NCBI GenBank assembly: GCA_010015805.1 | Contig: ML978129.1 | Location: 868,001-932,000, forward strand | Source: Rhizodiscina lignyota | Lineage: Eukaryota; Ascomycota; Dothideomycetes; Aulographales; Rhizodiscinaceae | Reading direction: 5' to 3' | DNA: 64,000 nucleotides | In this document: positions 42,588 through 55,820 of the stretch, piece after piece | Layout of the letters: every line of letters starts with the position of its first letter | Position numbering within the stretch: the stretch's first letter is position 1 | Program-made: the position numbers and the translations under genes | The notes under the pieces: generated by a model | Database searches by the model: none | Seen by the model: only the letters and a program-made list of their open reading frames with translations | What the model was told of the DNA's origin: nothing

Positions 42588-44689
42588 CTATGCGGTTCTC
42601 AGTAGCCACCAATACCACAGGCCTGCCACTGTAGCAACTCGTATGACGCTCCATTTGAGCTCTTCAAGTCCTAATTTCAAGCCGGTGAGCGGCTTCTTAG
42701 GCTTCTTCGGTGCGCTTTTCTCATACGCATTTGTGACTGAGCCATTGCGAGACTCAGGAGGTCCATAGTATCCCGCATATGCGACTAGCGGTAACGAATA
42801 CCCACCCGGGCCTTTTGACGTGGAGGCCATATAAGGAGGGGCAGCAGAAGGAGGGAGGCCGTATCCACCCGCTGGACTCACACTTCGCGTCCGAGTTGGA
42901 CGCATCGAGAGTGACGCGCCAGAATTAGAGAGCGTCGAAGAGTTTGTAGACGTGTCGCTGGGAACATCAAGATGTCCATTGGTTGGTGGCGGATCCGACT
43001 TTTCGTCACTGCGCACCGTAGGTAACAGGGGCGAATCTGAGGCTCCGACCAAGGTGGACATCGACGGATGCAGCATAATCATTGCCGCCCGGATCGTCAG
43101 TATCATCAGCGTGAAGCCGAAAAGCAGGCCGTACCGGATGAAAATGCTGAGCTGGTCCGGCAGAAGGCATAAATTCGATTGAAGCGTCGGGTTATGCTCG
43201 TGTGATATGCTCTTGCCGTGCACATCCACTGGGTTCCACAAACTAACTTGTACGAAACCGGGCTTTCGCACCCCCATCGCCCAGGAAAGCGACTTGACAG
43301 TGATCTCTCTAACACCGCCTCCCGGTCCAGAATAGCCACGATGGGTCACATCGCAGTAATCATGGTCATCGCCTGAGAAGGCATACTGCACAATACCAAT
43401 CGAGTTGATGATCTTCTTCGTCACAGCTGCAGTGAGAACGTTCTGATACTGGTACCCGTACGACACGGAAATCGCGTTTCGATCGTCCTTTATGAGCGGC
43501 TCCTTCTCCCCATCTGGTGGCGGAGTCGGTGGCCATCGTTCCCTCAGCGGTCCACAAGGGGTTCCAGGATCTCGATACAGCGGAACATGCGATAATAGTA
43601 TAAGCGGTAGATCGCTCACGTCGTTGCTCGGGTGCGGCAGCCTCGCCTCTGCCAGCTCCTCGGACTCTAATACGCCGTGTTCATACTTCGTGAAACCATT
43701 CTCGCCATGAAGCAGCTTCATCTGCCTGCTAATCAGCCGCCTCCTTGCTCTTCTGTTATCTTCCAGAAACTCCACAGTCGGCTTCCAAATGTCCTCAGGC
43801 GCGTCTGTCTCGAAGGCGCTCAACGAAACTGTATCAAGTGAGACAATCGTGTGATTCCCGATGATATCGATTCGATTTCCATCACCAAAGTAAGCATTAA
43901 ACCTCTTCCTCACAGGTTTCTGGATGCCCGCTGCAAAGCCCAGGTCATGGTTCCCAGGCAAGCTCGCCAGCAATTTGTGTTCCCCTTGCGACTCATCCAG
44001 CTTTGCCTGCCACTCTGCCCAGGGCTTGAAGAAGATGTTGCCAAATCGATTATACTCCTTCAGCCAAAATTGGCCTCCATACTTATGCCATTGCTCCTCG
44101 GGGCTCTCACTATCGGCCGTGCCCCATTCTCTGCCTCCGTCAAAGAGGTCCCCTAGGAATATCGTCGTCTGCGGTTCGAGTTCATGCATGGATTTGCGAA
44201 AGACGCGAGAGAGGTACAGATCGGTATATTTAACCGTGAGCGTAGAGAGTGGCCAGGGTCGGCCAGGGTAGGTATGGGGATCCACAAGCTGTGGATCTGC
44301 GACGAACATGATACGGTGCGGTCGAGCATCTTCAGGCTGCAGAGAAATCGTATTAGCTTTACTGGCTCATCTTGTTCCAATGCGAGATGGACTATAGCGC
44401 CGCAAGTGGAGGAGAGGCTTGCCCAATTCTCGAATTGCCAGTTGCATTTCGCAATGCTTTTATCGTAGACGCTTCGCTCCCCCCAATTGAGCACGAATAG
44501 CCATAGAACTGCTAAAGCGTTTGCCGCTGTGTAGAGATTCCGCAGGCGCCATCGGTGCAGCTTTGATTCCTTCGCAAGCTTGTAGTATCTGGAGAGTGTG
44601 TTTGCGGCGAAGTCGACGGCTTGGGTGGATATACTGGGAGGATCGAGGTAATGGTTTCGAGAGGAGCGCGAAGCTCCAAAGGAAGTCAT
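42588..44689 (-). CDS. TED1: ER metallophosphoesterase, Ted1/Cdc1 family (GPI-anchor remodelling)
   Basis: Ted1 and Cdc1 remove ethanolamine phosphate from GPI glycans, helping GPI proteins leave the ER. Two exons are inferred, 44689-44423 and 44336-42588. The 86-nt intron seems to use a GC donor (gcaagc...ctgcag), giving 671 residues and the join CNWQFENW-PEDARPHRIMF. Metal-binding motifs run in order: VADPQLVDPHTYPG, GDLFDGGREW, GNHD, LSHVPLY and GDDHDYCD. Hydrophobic helices lie near the N-terminus (ALAVLWLFVLNW), after the catalytic domain (IRYGLLFGFTLMILTI) and at the C-terminus (VATVAGLWYWWLL). A less likely GT donor at gtccat would add ten residues. Which of Ted1 or Cdc1 is the closer orthologue is not certain. 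Confidence 0.88.
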
Positions 44690-45205
44690 TATGGAAGGAT
44701 AATACGCTGGTAACACCACATCGTTGAAGTTGTGTTCGCTGGAAAAGCCGGCCACTGCTTTATTAGGCGTCCTCCTTTTGTTCCTACCTAGGCTGTCGTA
44801 ATGGTCCGCGCCATGCGCCGCGTTTTAAGGGCTCCCAGTGGAGACGATGGCGTGTGCAATAGTTACTGCAACCTCTTAGGAACTTAATAAGGAATAGGAG
44901 TCAAGTCATCAGACGTGCCACCAATGAGCTAGGAGCATCGAATTTCTGGCTGGGCTTGCGGAATGGCAAAGGCTGGATGCAAGGCTGAAAGCGTGGCGCC
45001 GCGTCAGCCAAGACACCGAAGCTTTGCCAAGCCGTAGCCTCTCCTTAAATGCACTAAACATCTATCAAACCATGCACGTCTGGAGTATTTGCTATGCTGA
45101 TGCTTCTATCTAAATCGAGGTATCATTTGCCTAAACGCCATGAGATGCATCTTTTCTTGTTGTTTCGGAGAAACGCCCTTCCTTACGACTCACGGGATTG
45201 AACCC
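44690..45205. other. intergenic 0.5 kb
   Basis: Promoter of the TED1-like gene and 3' flank of UBA3. A sequence near 45190 resembles a tRNA T-arm but cannot pair. No gene is seen. Confidence 0.45.
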
Positions 45206-46642
45206 CTATTTGAAGATCAGCTGAAAGCGGAAGTCGATGGTGTACGCCGGATCAGACACCGCAACTTCATCCCCGCTGGATAGCAATTCCGAGAGCTTCT
45301 TGGATAGATTATGTCGAGTCGCCTCCTCGAGGCTAGCAGGTGCCTGGTAGTAGAGCGATTGGCCCTCCGTTCGAATGGTGGGCTTCTTGAGCTGACTAGT
45401 TGCCATTAGCGACTGAGTGGAAATGTGGTGGATAGAGGCTCTTACGCATCCGGCATCTCTGCAAGCAGATCCATAAAGTTCCGCAGATACATCTCGCCAT
45501 CGACTTCAATCTTCTTCGCTGTGATGCCGCACACTGGGCAATCCTCCTTCTTCTCGTAGGAATATGTATATGTGTAGACACCATCATCTCCACTATACAT
45601 CATGTAGTTGTTTTCACCCTCCGCCGGTGCACCAAGGCTCGGGTTCATTGCCGTGGCAATCTTGAATGCCTCATTGCAGCAGCTGGCGGCGATGATGGCG
45701 TTTGTAGACGCGATAGCTGGAATAATGTTCTTCACGACTCCCTGGGTCATAGAGTACGTGACGCCTGTAATGTTGAATTCGGCGGCTCGCTTGGCAGCCT
45801 TCTGGTAGAGCCACGTAATGTGTTCAGGATCGTCGGTGTCCAGTGTATCACCTTTGCGCTCTTCTTCCCATGCGATGATGTGAGCCCACTCGATACAATG
45901 CTGCGGCTGCCGCGGGATAGTCGCAAGTGTGCAGAGTGGCACTGCTGCGCGTGGAGCGTTGAGCTCGAGTTGGCACTCGATGCATGCAGTGAAGCTCGGA
46001 ATGATAACACGAGTCTGTCCCTTGAAGCCTTCAGTTCCACCATCAACAAGCGGCTTGATACTATCGCCATCTTCTAGGTCTACCATGTCAACGAGGGTTG
46101 CGTTAATCCAGCGTCGAGCTTCTACGCTGTCAAGACCACAGACGATAATGTTGAACTGCTTGTAGTAGCTCTCGTCTTTGTCTTGAATCTTGCCGCAGTA
46201 TGCCTCGATACTGACGCCTTTTACACGGTTCATCACAAATTTGGCCGCCACCTCGGCCTTGTACTTGCCCACGTCTGCTTGGCGGAAGAGGAACTGTCGA
46301 TTCAGATTTGAGACATCGATCGTGTCCATGTCAATGACATGAATGTCTTTGAAGCCAGATAAGGCTAGGTTTTTGAGAATTTCGCATCCAAGACCGCCAG
46401 CTCCGATAACGAGGACTTTCATCCTCTCGAGGAATTTTACGGCTTCAGTGCCCTGGGTAGCCTCCTCTGGCACCCAAGGGCCTGGCCGATACAAGATATA
46501 CCGGAGATATTCCCTTTGGAACATCAGTATGACTGTATACATAGAAAACCGATATTTGAACGCACCATCTTCTTGCCTCCGGGTCAGCCATTCCCTTCGG
46601 TTTGGGAACAGTTCTGTGGCTTTCCTCGAATTCTTCCTCCAT
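45206..46642 (-). CDS. UBA3: Uba3, catalytic subunit of the NEDD8/Rub1-activating enzyme
   Basis: Together with Ula1, Uba3 activates Rub1/NEDD8 for transfer to Ubc12 and then to cullins. Three exons are inferred: 46642-46566, 46513-45446 and 45395-45206, with introns of 52 and 50 nt, giving 444 residues. The ATP-binding loop is VIGAGGLGCE (about residues 61-70). DMDTIDVSNLNRQFLFR follows, and the catalytic cysteine is Cys220 in VPLCTLATIPRQPQHC. Zinc ligands come from the CIEC and CPVC pairs. The C-terminal ubiquitin-fold domain that recruits Ubc12 occupies the last 90 residues and spans the second intron. It is divergent from TEL2. Confidence 0.95.
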
Positions 46643-46921
46643 GTTGCTTGAGATAACCTTTGAAAAGATAATCAAAGAGGAAAGCTTGCTGGGAGATGAA
46701 CCTGAGTTTGTGATGTTAAATAGAGGTGTGAAGTTTTGGTGTAGTCGTGACTTCCGTACACAGCTGCCTTGCTGATGCGCTCTGATTGGTCGGCCCGAAC
46801 GTTGACCAGCGAAACTATTCCTTCGGCTTCCTTAACCACACATCTACCTTCCCTTTCAACCTTTTGAGCCCACTGAACAATGCCCACGATTAAAGCCTTG
46901 CAAGTCTTTGACAACGCTTAA
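46643..46921. promoter_or_regulatory. divergent promoter UBA3 / TEL2
   Basis: These 279 bp separate two divergent starts. No TATA box is apparent; the TEL2 side has a CT-rich leader. Confidence 0.5.
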
Positions 46922-49900
46922 ATGGACGACATCCTAAATCCAGTCAGCACCAAGAAAATTCAGATTATAGAGGAAGTCAACGACCATGATGACATTAAAG
47001 AGGCGCCCATGGCAGAGGGAACACAGCTTGATTCATCCGAAGATGTTCTCAAAACATTGAACGAACAGCCTAGTGTCGCGGATGTAAGCAGATGCCTCGA
47101 GTTTCTCGCCAGATCACCCAGCAGTCGGCTCCAAATCAAGCTGCCTGGCCCCTTAAGCTCTCAAATCATCTTTGTTCTAGTCAACAGAACCCTTCCTGAC
47201 GTTTGGGGCACTTTCGATGAGGATTATTCTCTTTCTGGGCCGAAGGAAGCTTTGATATCTGTATTTCGCTCCGTTCCTGGGCTCAATGCTATCCTCGGGA
47301 GATTGAAGAGCTTGATAAACGAACGAAAGCAAGCCAAGGCGGTGTCTGGGTCTTCAGATCAGATTCGTATACTCCTCGGAGTTCTGGATCTGGTATTAAA
47401 GCCTGATTCATGCTCCGCAACAATATGGAGTGACATTTGCACGTACTCCGACGATGAAATTAAGCGAACACTACTGTGGAAAGAATACATCTCCGTTGTT
47501 GCATCGGGGCGCTTACCTTCTGCCATAGCGGAGGCTGAGGATCTTCTGAAGGGAGACAAAGAGCACTACTATGGCATGTGGATATCCAAAGGCTCTGTTT
47601 TCGCAGAGTGGCTTGGTCTGAACATTGTGTCTATGATGGGTTCATCTAATCACAAATCGCCGGACCAAGGTGTTTTCGAGGCAATCACGCAGTTCTGTTC
47701 GAGATGTTTAAGCTTTGGGTATAATGGTAGGGCGGAAACGTAAAACCACGTATTTGATATTTCGAGATCGCTGACAGGTCCAGAAAGCTTCATTGGCATC
47801 TTGTTGGATGACCTAGTGCTCGAAGACCACAAGGGCCTCCCCAACCTGCGACGGCTCATCCTTTCACTACGGGCACACGAGCAACGCAAATTCATACTGA
47901 ATATGATCCTAATCATTACAAACCGATACCTTTCCACGGAACCTGTTGGAAAGGATCACGAGACTCTCCTCAAAACTCCGCCCATGCTCGGTGGTGTCAT
48001 ATCTCTTCTTTCTGAGATTATCGATGAGGAAGAGCCTCTCCTACAGCACCTTCAAGATTTCCTAACAGACCCCCAAGGTCTCCTTAATGCAACATCGTCC
48101 ATGGCAAAGCGGGCTATAATTGCTACACTAGCGGGTCACTCTGGTAAGTGGGATCAACATTGCAGAGTCATGCTGATACTGATCATGTTATAAGACTACA
48201 TAGAGGCCGTGCTTGAGAAAGTGTGGGAACAATTCGGTAATCAACTCTACATTCGGCACGCACCAATCGCGCAGCAAGAAGGCATGTGTACCAATGCAGT
48301 CTTGTATGACCACAATTTCTGACAAATTACAGCATCTGCTCAAATCCTGCTTCTTACTGTGGGTTATGTTCACAGGTCGCAGCCAATGTACATCTTCACT
48401 TTAGCAAGATCGAGTACTCACACACACGGGCTTTCAAATCGACTCGCTAGCACATCTCCTCGAGCTCGATTACTAGGCATGTACGTTGGTTCGGCGATCT
48501 CAGAACTCATCGACAAATCTGAGAGTAGACTAAAGTTTGATGGCGACGAGATGAATACCGTCGACGCGTCATGGTATCGCCAGCTCACGCAAGTAAGGGA
48601 TGCCGCAGGCGACATCTCTGAACTGAAGCGGGAACCGGCGAAGAAGCTAGAGTCTACGCTTCCTATACGTCCCGCAAGCACCAAACAGACCCAGAAGCAG
48701 CCTCCAAAAAAGATACCGGCCGCATCAGCGACGCTACCGAAGAAATCTAAGCCGACACTACCTTCTTCCAGTCTCCGAATTGTCGAACTCAAAGACTCAG
48801 ACGACGATGAGCTAACTCCATATGCTAAACCTGACTCCGACCCCGAAGACGATTCTCCTGACCCCACTCTCGTCAACCGAAATCGACCCACTGCTCCCAT
48901 CTATATCCGGGACCTCTTGCGAGCGTTGTACGACACTGAGAACATCGACCGCGCTACCATTGCCTTACGTACAGCACCTTCGCTCATCCGACGGAAGACA
49001 AATTTCGGAACGGAAGTGTCCGATCACATCGAAGAGCTGGCGACCACACTCGCCGGTCTGCACGATACCGAGCGCTTCGATTTTGAAGATGGAGAGGAGC
49101 AATTCGCCCGAATGCGGCAAAAGGCGCTGCAAGCGGTTCTGGTGGCAGACCCAAAGAAGATGGGTCCATGGTTTGCGAGGGCTATTACTGGTGTCGGTGG
49201 AGGAGAGTACTCAATATCCCAACGGATAGCGCTGCTCGTTGCCATGGGGCTTGGTGGGAGAGAGATTGCTGGCTTTGCAGAAAAAGATGACCAAGACCAA
49301 CAAATGGCGGGGGCTTTTCCATCTAAGAAGCTGAAAGGAAAGATGCATGATATCTGGGCATCATCATCAGACGCCTCGTCGGCGCCTCGGATCGGATCGT
49401 CAGCAGCTCCTGCGAAACCCCTTCTCCGTTCTCAGGGTGATATATCCGCGATGGAGTCCGTTGCACAGCGCGTCTCACGGACGATGTTAGAGCCAATGGC
49501 CCTCAGCGCTGCTGATGCACTCGCGGGACCCGACGTGCTCAAAGTCCGAAAGTTCTCCTCTCGCATGGATGTGGAAGCGCGGCGGAAGAAGCCAAAGGTG
49601 AACGAGCTTTCCAAAATCATTGCAGAGGCATTCTTCTTCCCGCTCGCAGGCATGTTCGGAGCGGGCGTGCAAACATTGTAAGGCTTCCCCTCTTCTAATC
49701 CATTCTGCAATCAAGCATGGAGCGCGAAGGGCTCACAGAATTTTGTATTTGCCAATACTAATTACGGCGTATGCTCTAGACCGTCTAACACTGGCTCGTT
49801 TTCTGCACATATCCTGCCAATCTACCTCCAAACCATAACCATCCTCCTCCATTCTGCTGGGTCTTCCACGCCCTTGCTTCCAACACTGACCTCCGAGTAC

Positions 49901-50209
49901 TGGGACCTCCTCCTCACCCTCCGTTCTGCAGCCACCGCAACAAATAACATTGCGACCCTCGATGCCATTTTATTTGGCTTCCTGACACTGCTAGAGCTTA
50001 ACAGCGAGAAGCAAGAACGAATCGCTAGCGAGCATGGAAAAGAGTTAGTCGAAACGCAAGAGTGGGCACGAATGGTATTGCAGAATGCGCCAGATGGCGA
50101 TGAGCAGGCGGAGAGGGTGAAAATGTTGGCTGCGGGCGTCGTGGTAAGATGTAGTGAGGTGGTGGACAGGTGGAGGAGGCTGCTGCTGGGTGACATGGTT
50201 GACCTGTAG
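46922..50209 (+). CDS. TEL2: Tel2, telomere length regulator and TTT-complex subunit
   Basis: Tel2 (with Tti1 and Tti2) stabilises PIKK kinases such as Tor, Tel1 and Mec1. Five exons are inferred: 46922-47726, 47778-48143, 48195-48281, 48333-49677 and 49780-50209, giving 1010 residues. Introns one to three are each 51 nt and the last is 102 nt. The third appears to use a GC donor (gcatgt...ttacag), giving APIAQQE-ASAQILLLTVGYV. A GT donor a few bases later would add two residues and leave a short intron. Conserved blocks include SPRARLLGMYVGSAISELID and LTSEYWDLLLTLRSA. An acidic Ser/Asp linker lies at about residues 560-610. Its 3' end meets SNU114 tail to tail, 82 bp apart. Confidence 0.92.
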
Positions 50210-50291
50210 AGCACGTAATATGGCTGCTATGTGGTAGCAAAACTCCTGGTGACGCACTAGACGAATGTGCAAGAAGGCTTGAAAGTGTACT

Positions 50292-53200
50292 TCATCCGTC
50301 CAGGATACCGCTCTCCTTGAGCGACTTGATCGTTTCTGGTTCGAGGTATGAGTCCATGGTGACGTCTTCCGGAAGACCTTTTCGTCGTCGGGTCTTGAGC
50401 ACAAAGTCGCGAGCGGTTGCTTGAGCTGACGCTTGCTCCAATGGTCGAAGCTTGATGTCTTTATCGAGTGGATCACCTGGCACAATAGACCAGCGATCAA
50501 AGACTAGGGAGACTGTAGTTTGGCCTTGAGTGTGGATCTGTACATTTTCGTTAGTCTCGCTTGTGCCGGGTCTTCGAAAATATGAACTGAGCATACCCTT
50601 AGATCTGTCTCAAAGCCAAAGCTATCGATGACTGGCAATAGCCCTGTTACTTTGTAGAGCGGAGTCCCGGCAATGGGGCCATCTTGCAGCACATGTCCTC
50701 TCCGTCTGGCGAGCACATTGTACGCATGGCTGACCGCATCTGCGGGGAGAATCATACTGGCGCTATACAACGGCTCCAGCAGACGAGGGCTCGCCATCAG
50801 AAAGGCGCTGTAGCAAGCTCGCCTCGCAGTTGGAATAATTTGTCCACCGCCTCTGAATATAGCCTCAGGGGCGACCGACAGGTCTGTGAGGCGGAATTTG
50901 GCATTGCGAACTGGTTCCTCGCACAGCGGGCCCTCCTTAGTGGCCCAGATGAAACCTTGTCGAATCGTCTCGCGGACAGACTTGAGGAGTTTCGGCTCAA
51001 CTTCAGACGGTAACGTGTCGTTTTGAAGGATGTTTGGGCCCATGTCATCAGGTCCGAAAGCCCAGATGTTGCGCGAGGCGAGAAGATCGTAGCCATAGTT
51101 CTCTTCAAAAAACTTGCCGACTTTACGGACAGGATCTTTGATGTTGACTGCGCCAGACTCGATGTCTTCTGCAATTCCAGGATCAAGAGTCTCCGCAACG
51201 AAGGTGATCTTGTTCTTCTTGTTTGGAGTTATAGCGTAGCATTTGATGGCAGAGGTCTCGACTACGGTCTCGCAGAAGCGAGTCACAGGGTCCGAGATTT
51301 TGATCTCCATCTCTGCATATTGACGCCGCAAGTCGTACAAGACACAGTCCATGTACAGCTCGCCAGTACCGAGAACGACGTGCTCGCCGGATTCTTCGAC
51401 TTTTGTGGTGACAAGCGGGTACGACTTGTTGATTTTCCGGAGGCCGTCAAGCATTTTTGGCAGTTCGGACGGATTGATGGGTTCCACAGCTACCTTAAAG
51501 ACGGACTCAAAGAAGTGCTTAATAGGCCTGAAAATGTAAGCGTCCTCGTTCTCCGCCAGTTTCAGTGCGACAAGTGTTGCGGTCTTGACAATGGAGTTGT
51601 CGACGCCACCAAGCAGAACAAAACTGCCAGCAGGCACGCCACTGGTTGGCACGTTGTAACGCGACTCTGCGATCATTGTCTCTGCGATTGTTGCTGTAAC
51701 CATGTCTTCTTCGTCCTCGACAGTGTATCCTTCGCCCAGGACTCTGACTTGATCTCCGGCTTTGGCAGTTCCGCTCAAGACACGAGCCAAGGCATAGAAG
51801 CTTTTAGCATCGACTGCTGGGAACAACTTTGTGACGTGCATAACAAGAGGTCCATCTTGATTGCACGTCTCGATTGCTTCAGCTGTTTTGGTGTCTAGCG
51901 GACCTGTGTAGAACTTTTCGGCAAAGCGCTTGGCTCCATCGCTAGGCGCCGGTATATGCTGACCGACCATATCAACAAAACCGTTTGCAGGACCGAAAAA
52001 TTGTTCGCAAACAAGCTTCAGTAAAACCTTTGCATCACTCTTGAATTGTGAAGGTTTCAGATGAATGCCGAGTGGAGCCAGTGTCGCCTTGAGATCCTCA
52101 GGGCTCTCGCTGAGCGTATGAGAGTAAAGTTTGTAGATCGGCTCCAGGACGAAATGAACGAATGATCTGTTCGCTGCCTCTTCCAGGCCTTTGCGTGTGA
52201 ATTTACGGGTTCGAGGATTGAAGAAGATGTCGCCCCACAGTCTTAAAGCAAAGTCTGCGATATTTATGCCACCATAGCTGTCCTCGTACATCTTCGCGAA
52301 GGACTGAAGTGTGAAACACCATCCCATCGTGCTGCAGGCAAATGCCACGTTGCCCTTCTCAGGACTAATCCTTCGTGATTCGCCTTTTCCAGGGATGGTA
52401 TTTTCGATGATCGTGTTGACTTCTTCAACGACATGTTTGAGTTTGAAATATGCATCCTTCGGAGGAAGTTTTAGCTCCAAAATGAGCCGGTCCATCTTAT
52501 TGATGACCAGTGTCAAAGGCAGATCTTCCAATACGGCGTGTTTAATGACTTGTTCCGTAGTGACTTGTACTCCTTCAACAACGTCAACTACAAGAACTAC
52601 GCCATCCACCAAGCGCATAGATGCCGCAACTTCATCGACAAAGTTGACATGGCCCGGAGTATCGATGATATTGAATAAATGCGACTCTCCTTTCGTCGAC
52701 TGCAGCACCAAGCTCATTGGCGCGGCCTTGATGGAGAGCCCGCGTTCACGCTCGATCACATGGACGTCTGTGTACCGCAGCTGTTCATCTCGAGCCTTCC
52801 CAGACTTCTTCTCTAGCCTGTCGGCGATATCGTGTGTCTCCAGGACCAACATATCCATGAATGCAGTCTTCCCGTGATGCAGATGTCCAGCAAGTGCTAT
52901 ATTTCGGACTTTCTCAGGATAGTTCATGAGATCAGTCATGAAGTCTCTCGAAAATCGAACGGGTGGGAGGTCTTCTTCCTGAACCGTAAACTTCTTCTGC
53001 ACCACTGGGGCTATTATGGGCTGGTCAAGTGCTTGTGTGTCTTCCTCTTGAACCATTGTCTCGACATCTTCGCCATATACTTGTTGCGCAGTTGGGTAGT
53101 ATCGCTGGTCTTCGTGTAGGATGATTGCATTCGAGGGCCCCTCATCGTCCACCTCCATGCGCTGTTGGTCGCCTGTTGGCTCTTCATCTTGAGCCTCGTC

Positions 53201-53357
53201 CTCCTCAACGTATGCGTCCGCTGCTTGGTCGCCAGCTTCTGAAGCTTCCCCCTCTGATTCTGCGCCGCCAATGTAATTGCCAAACCTGCAAAGTCGATCA
53301 GCTCTTCGGAAATTAGGGGCTATTTGAGGGCCCATACTCATCGTAGAGGTCTTCCAT
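50292..53357 (-). CDS. SNU114: Snu114, GTPase of the U5 snRNP
   Basis: Snu114 (EFTUD2) is an EF-2-like GTPase that controls Brr2 during spliceosome activation and disassembly. Three exons are inferred: 53357-53338, 53285-50597 and 50537-50292, with introns of 52 and 59 nt, giving 984 residues. The tiny first exon encodes MEDLYD-E and joins to FGNYIGG, the standard start. An acidic N-terminal domain follows. G motifs are GHLHHGKT (P loop), DTPGH and NKMD. EF-2-like domains II-V include TGELYMDCVLYDLRRQ and QIIPTARRACYSAF. The last exon gives IHTQGQTTVSLVFDRW and an ending in SGILDG. An unspliced reading would start with an unrelated 69-residue extension. It is divergent from ERG10. Confidence 0.97.
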
Positions 53358-53625
53358 GGTTGCGATTCTCCCAACAACACGAGAGACGCAAAGACGAGAA
53401 AAGCGCGTCGTGCAGACTGGCGTGCGAAGAAATTCGAGATTTTGACGTCTTGCCAAGAGTGGCGCCGGTGGCCCAAGCTTCCATTAGCGCCAATCTTTTT
53501 CGAATGACATGGGCTGCTTTCCAGGCACTGGCACACCGCATTATTAAATATTCAATTGCCCCCTTCTCCAAGGTTTTCTCCTTCTGCCTCTGTCACGAAG
53601 TACGAATTCCTCTATTGCGATCAAT
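53358..53625. promoter_or_regulatory. divergent promoter SNU114 / ERG10
   Basis: These 268 bp lie between divergent starts. An AT-rich TATA-like stretch (ATTATTAAATATTCAA, about 53540-53555) lies some 80 bp before the ERG10 ATG and is followed by a CT-rich leader. Confidence 0.5.
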
Positions 53626-54980
<1,355 letters not shown>

Positions 54981-55820
54981 TGCTGTCTTAAGTAGCACAG
55001 GCTATGTTTTCTCCGCATAGCGTTGCATGGCACGAGGAGCATAATTGGCGTTTGAATTACGGCAAGGTGGCATAGGACATGTATGGAGGGCTGTAATTGA
55101 TGAATCGACATGAGATGAGAGGAAATTCACGAGGCCGTAGAGCCGTAGAGCCACGAAATGTGTTCGCCAAGTTCAGGTGATCAACAAGTTTGAGCCCAGA
55201 TTGACTTCTCAAATGCACACGAAGGCCTGGCGTTGAATAATTGAACACATTACCAACCATGCCATCTTTGAGTAAGAGGTGCACCGCCACACGCCAAGAT
55301 CAGGCCGCAGGGCCTGGCTGTGGGGCTACGGAGAGCCCACGGCGGCGGAACAACAGGGATAAGCCTCAGGGTGAAAGAGCGTGGCAATCTTCCTGAAGCA
55401 ACAGCGTATCGACGTCTTTGCACTACAGTCTCTGAGCGTGAGCTTCTTCATACCTTCCGGAACTGCTCCAGCACGCAATCAGGGCGAAGTCTCGAACCAC
55501 CCTCTACTCAACCTTGATCGGGATGCCCCCTTCCTCATCGGCGTCACCGTAGCTACGCGCGTATCGGTTATGCTCTGTTGAAGCAACACTGGTGTCTGTG
55601 CCCGCAAAGTATTTTTATTCATGGCAACCTCGCGCTCTCACTCTTTTATTTTTAGACTCGACATACACCGGAACCAACTTGTATCCTGGGCGTAAACAGT
55701 TTCGGAAATACTCCATTCAAGGCGTTTTGGAGTGCCTGGGTCAACGGCGCCAGGATTATTCTCTTATTTGCACATTAAGAGCGAGATCGAAAACGATCAC
55801 ACACACAACATCCTGCAATC
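54981..55820. other. intergenic 0.8 kb, ERG10 3' flank and kinase promoter
   Basis: No supported gene. Small frames near 55320-55581 have no features. The final 150 bp is the probable kinase leader. Confidence 0.45.

Noticed and set aside
45188-45214. tRNA T-arm (GGTTCAATCCC-like) on the minus strand
   Set aside because: The flanking bases cannot form the five-pair stem and no acceptor or anticodon arm is present.
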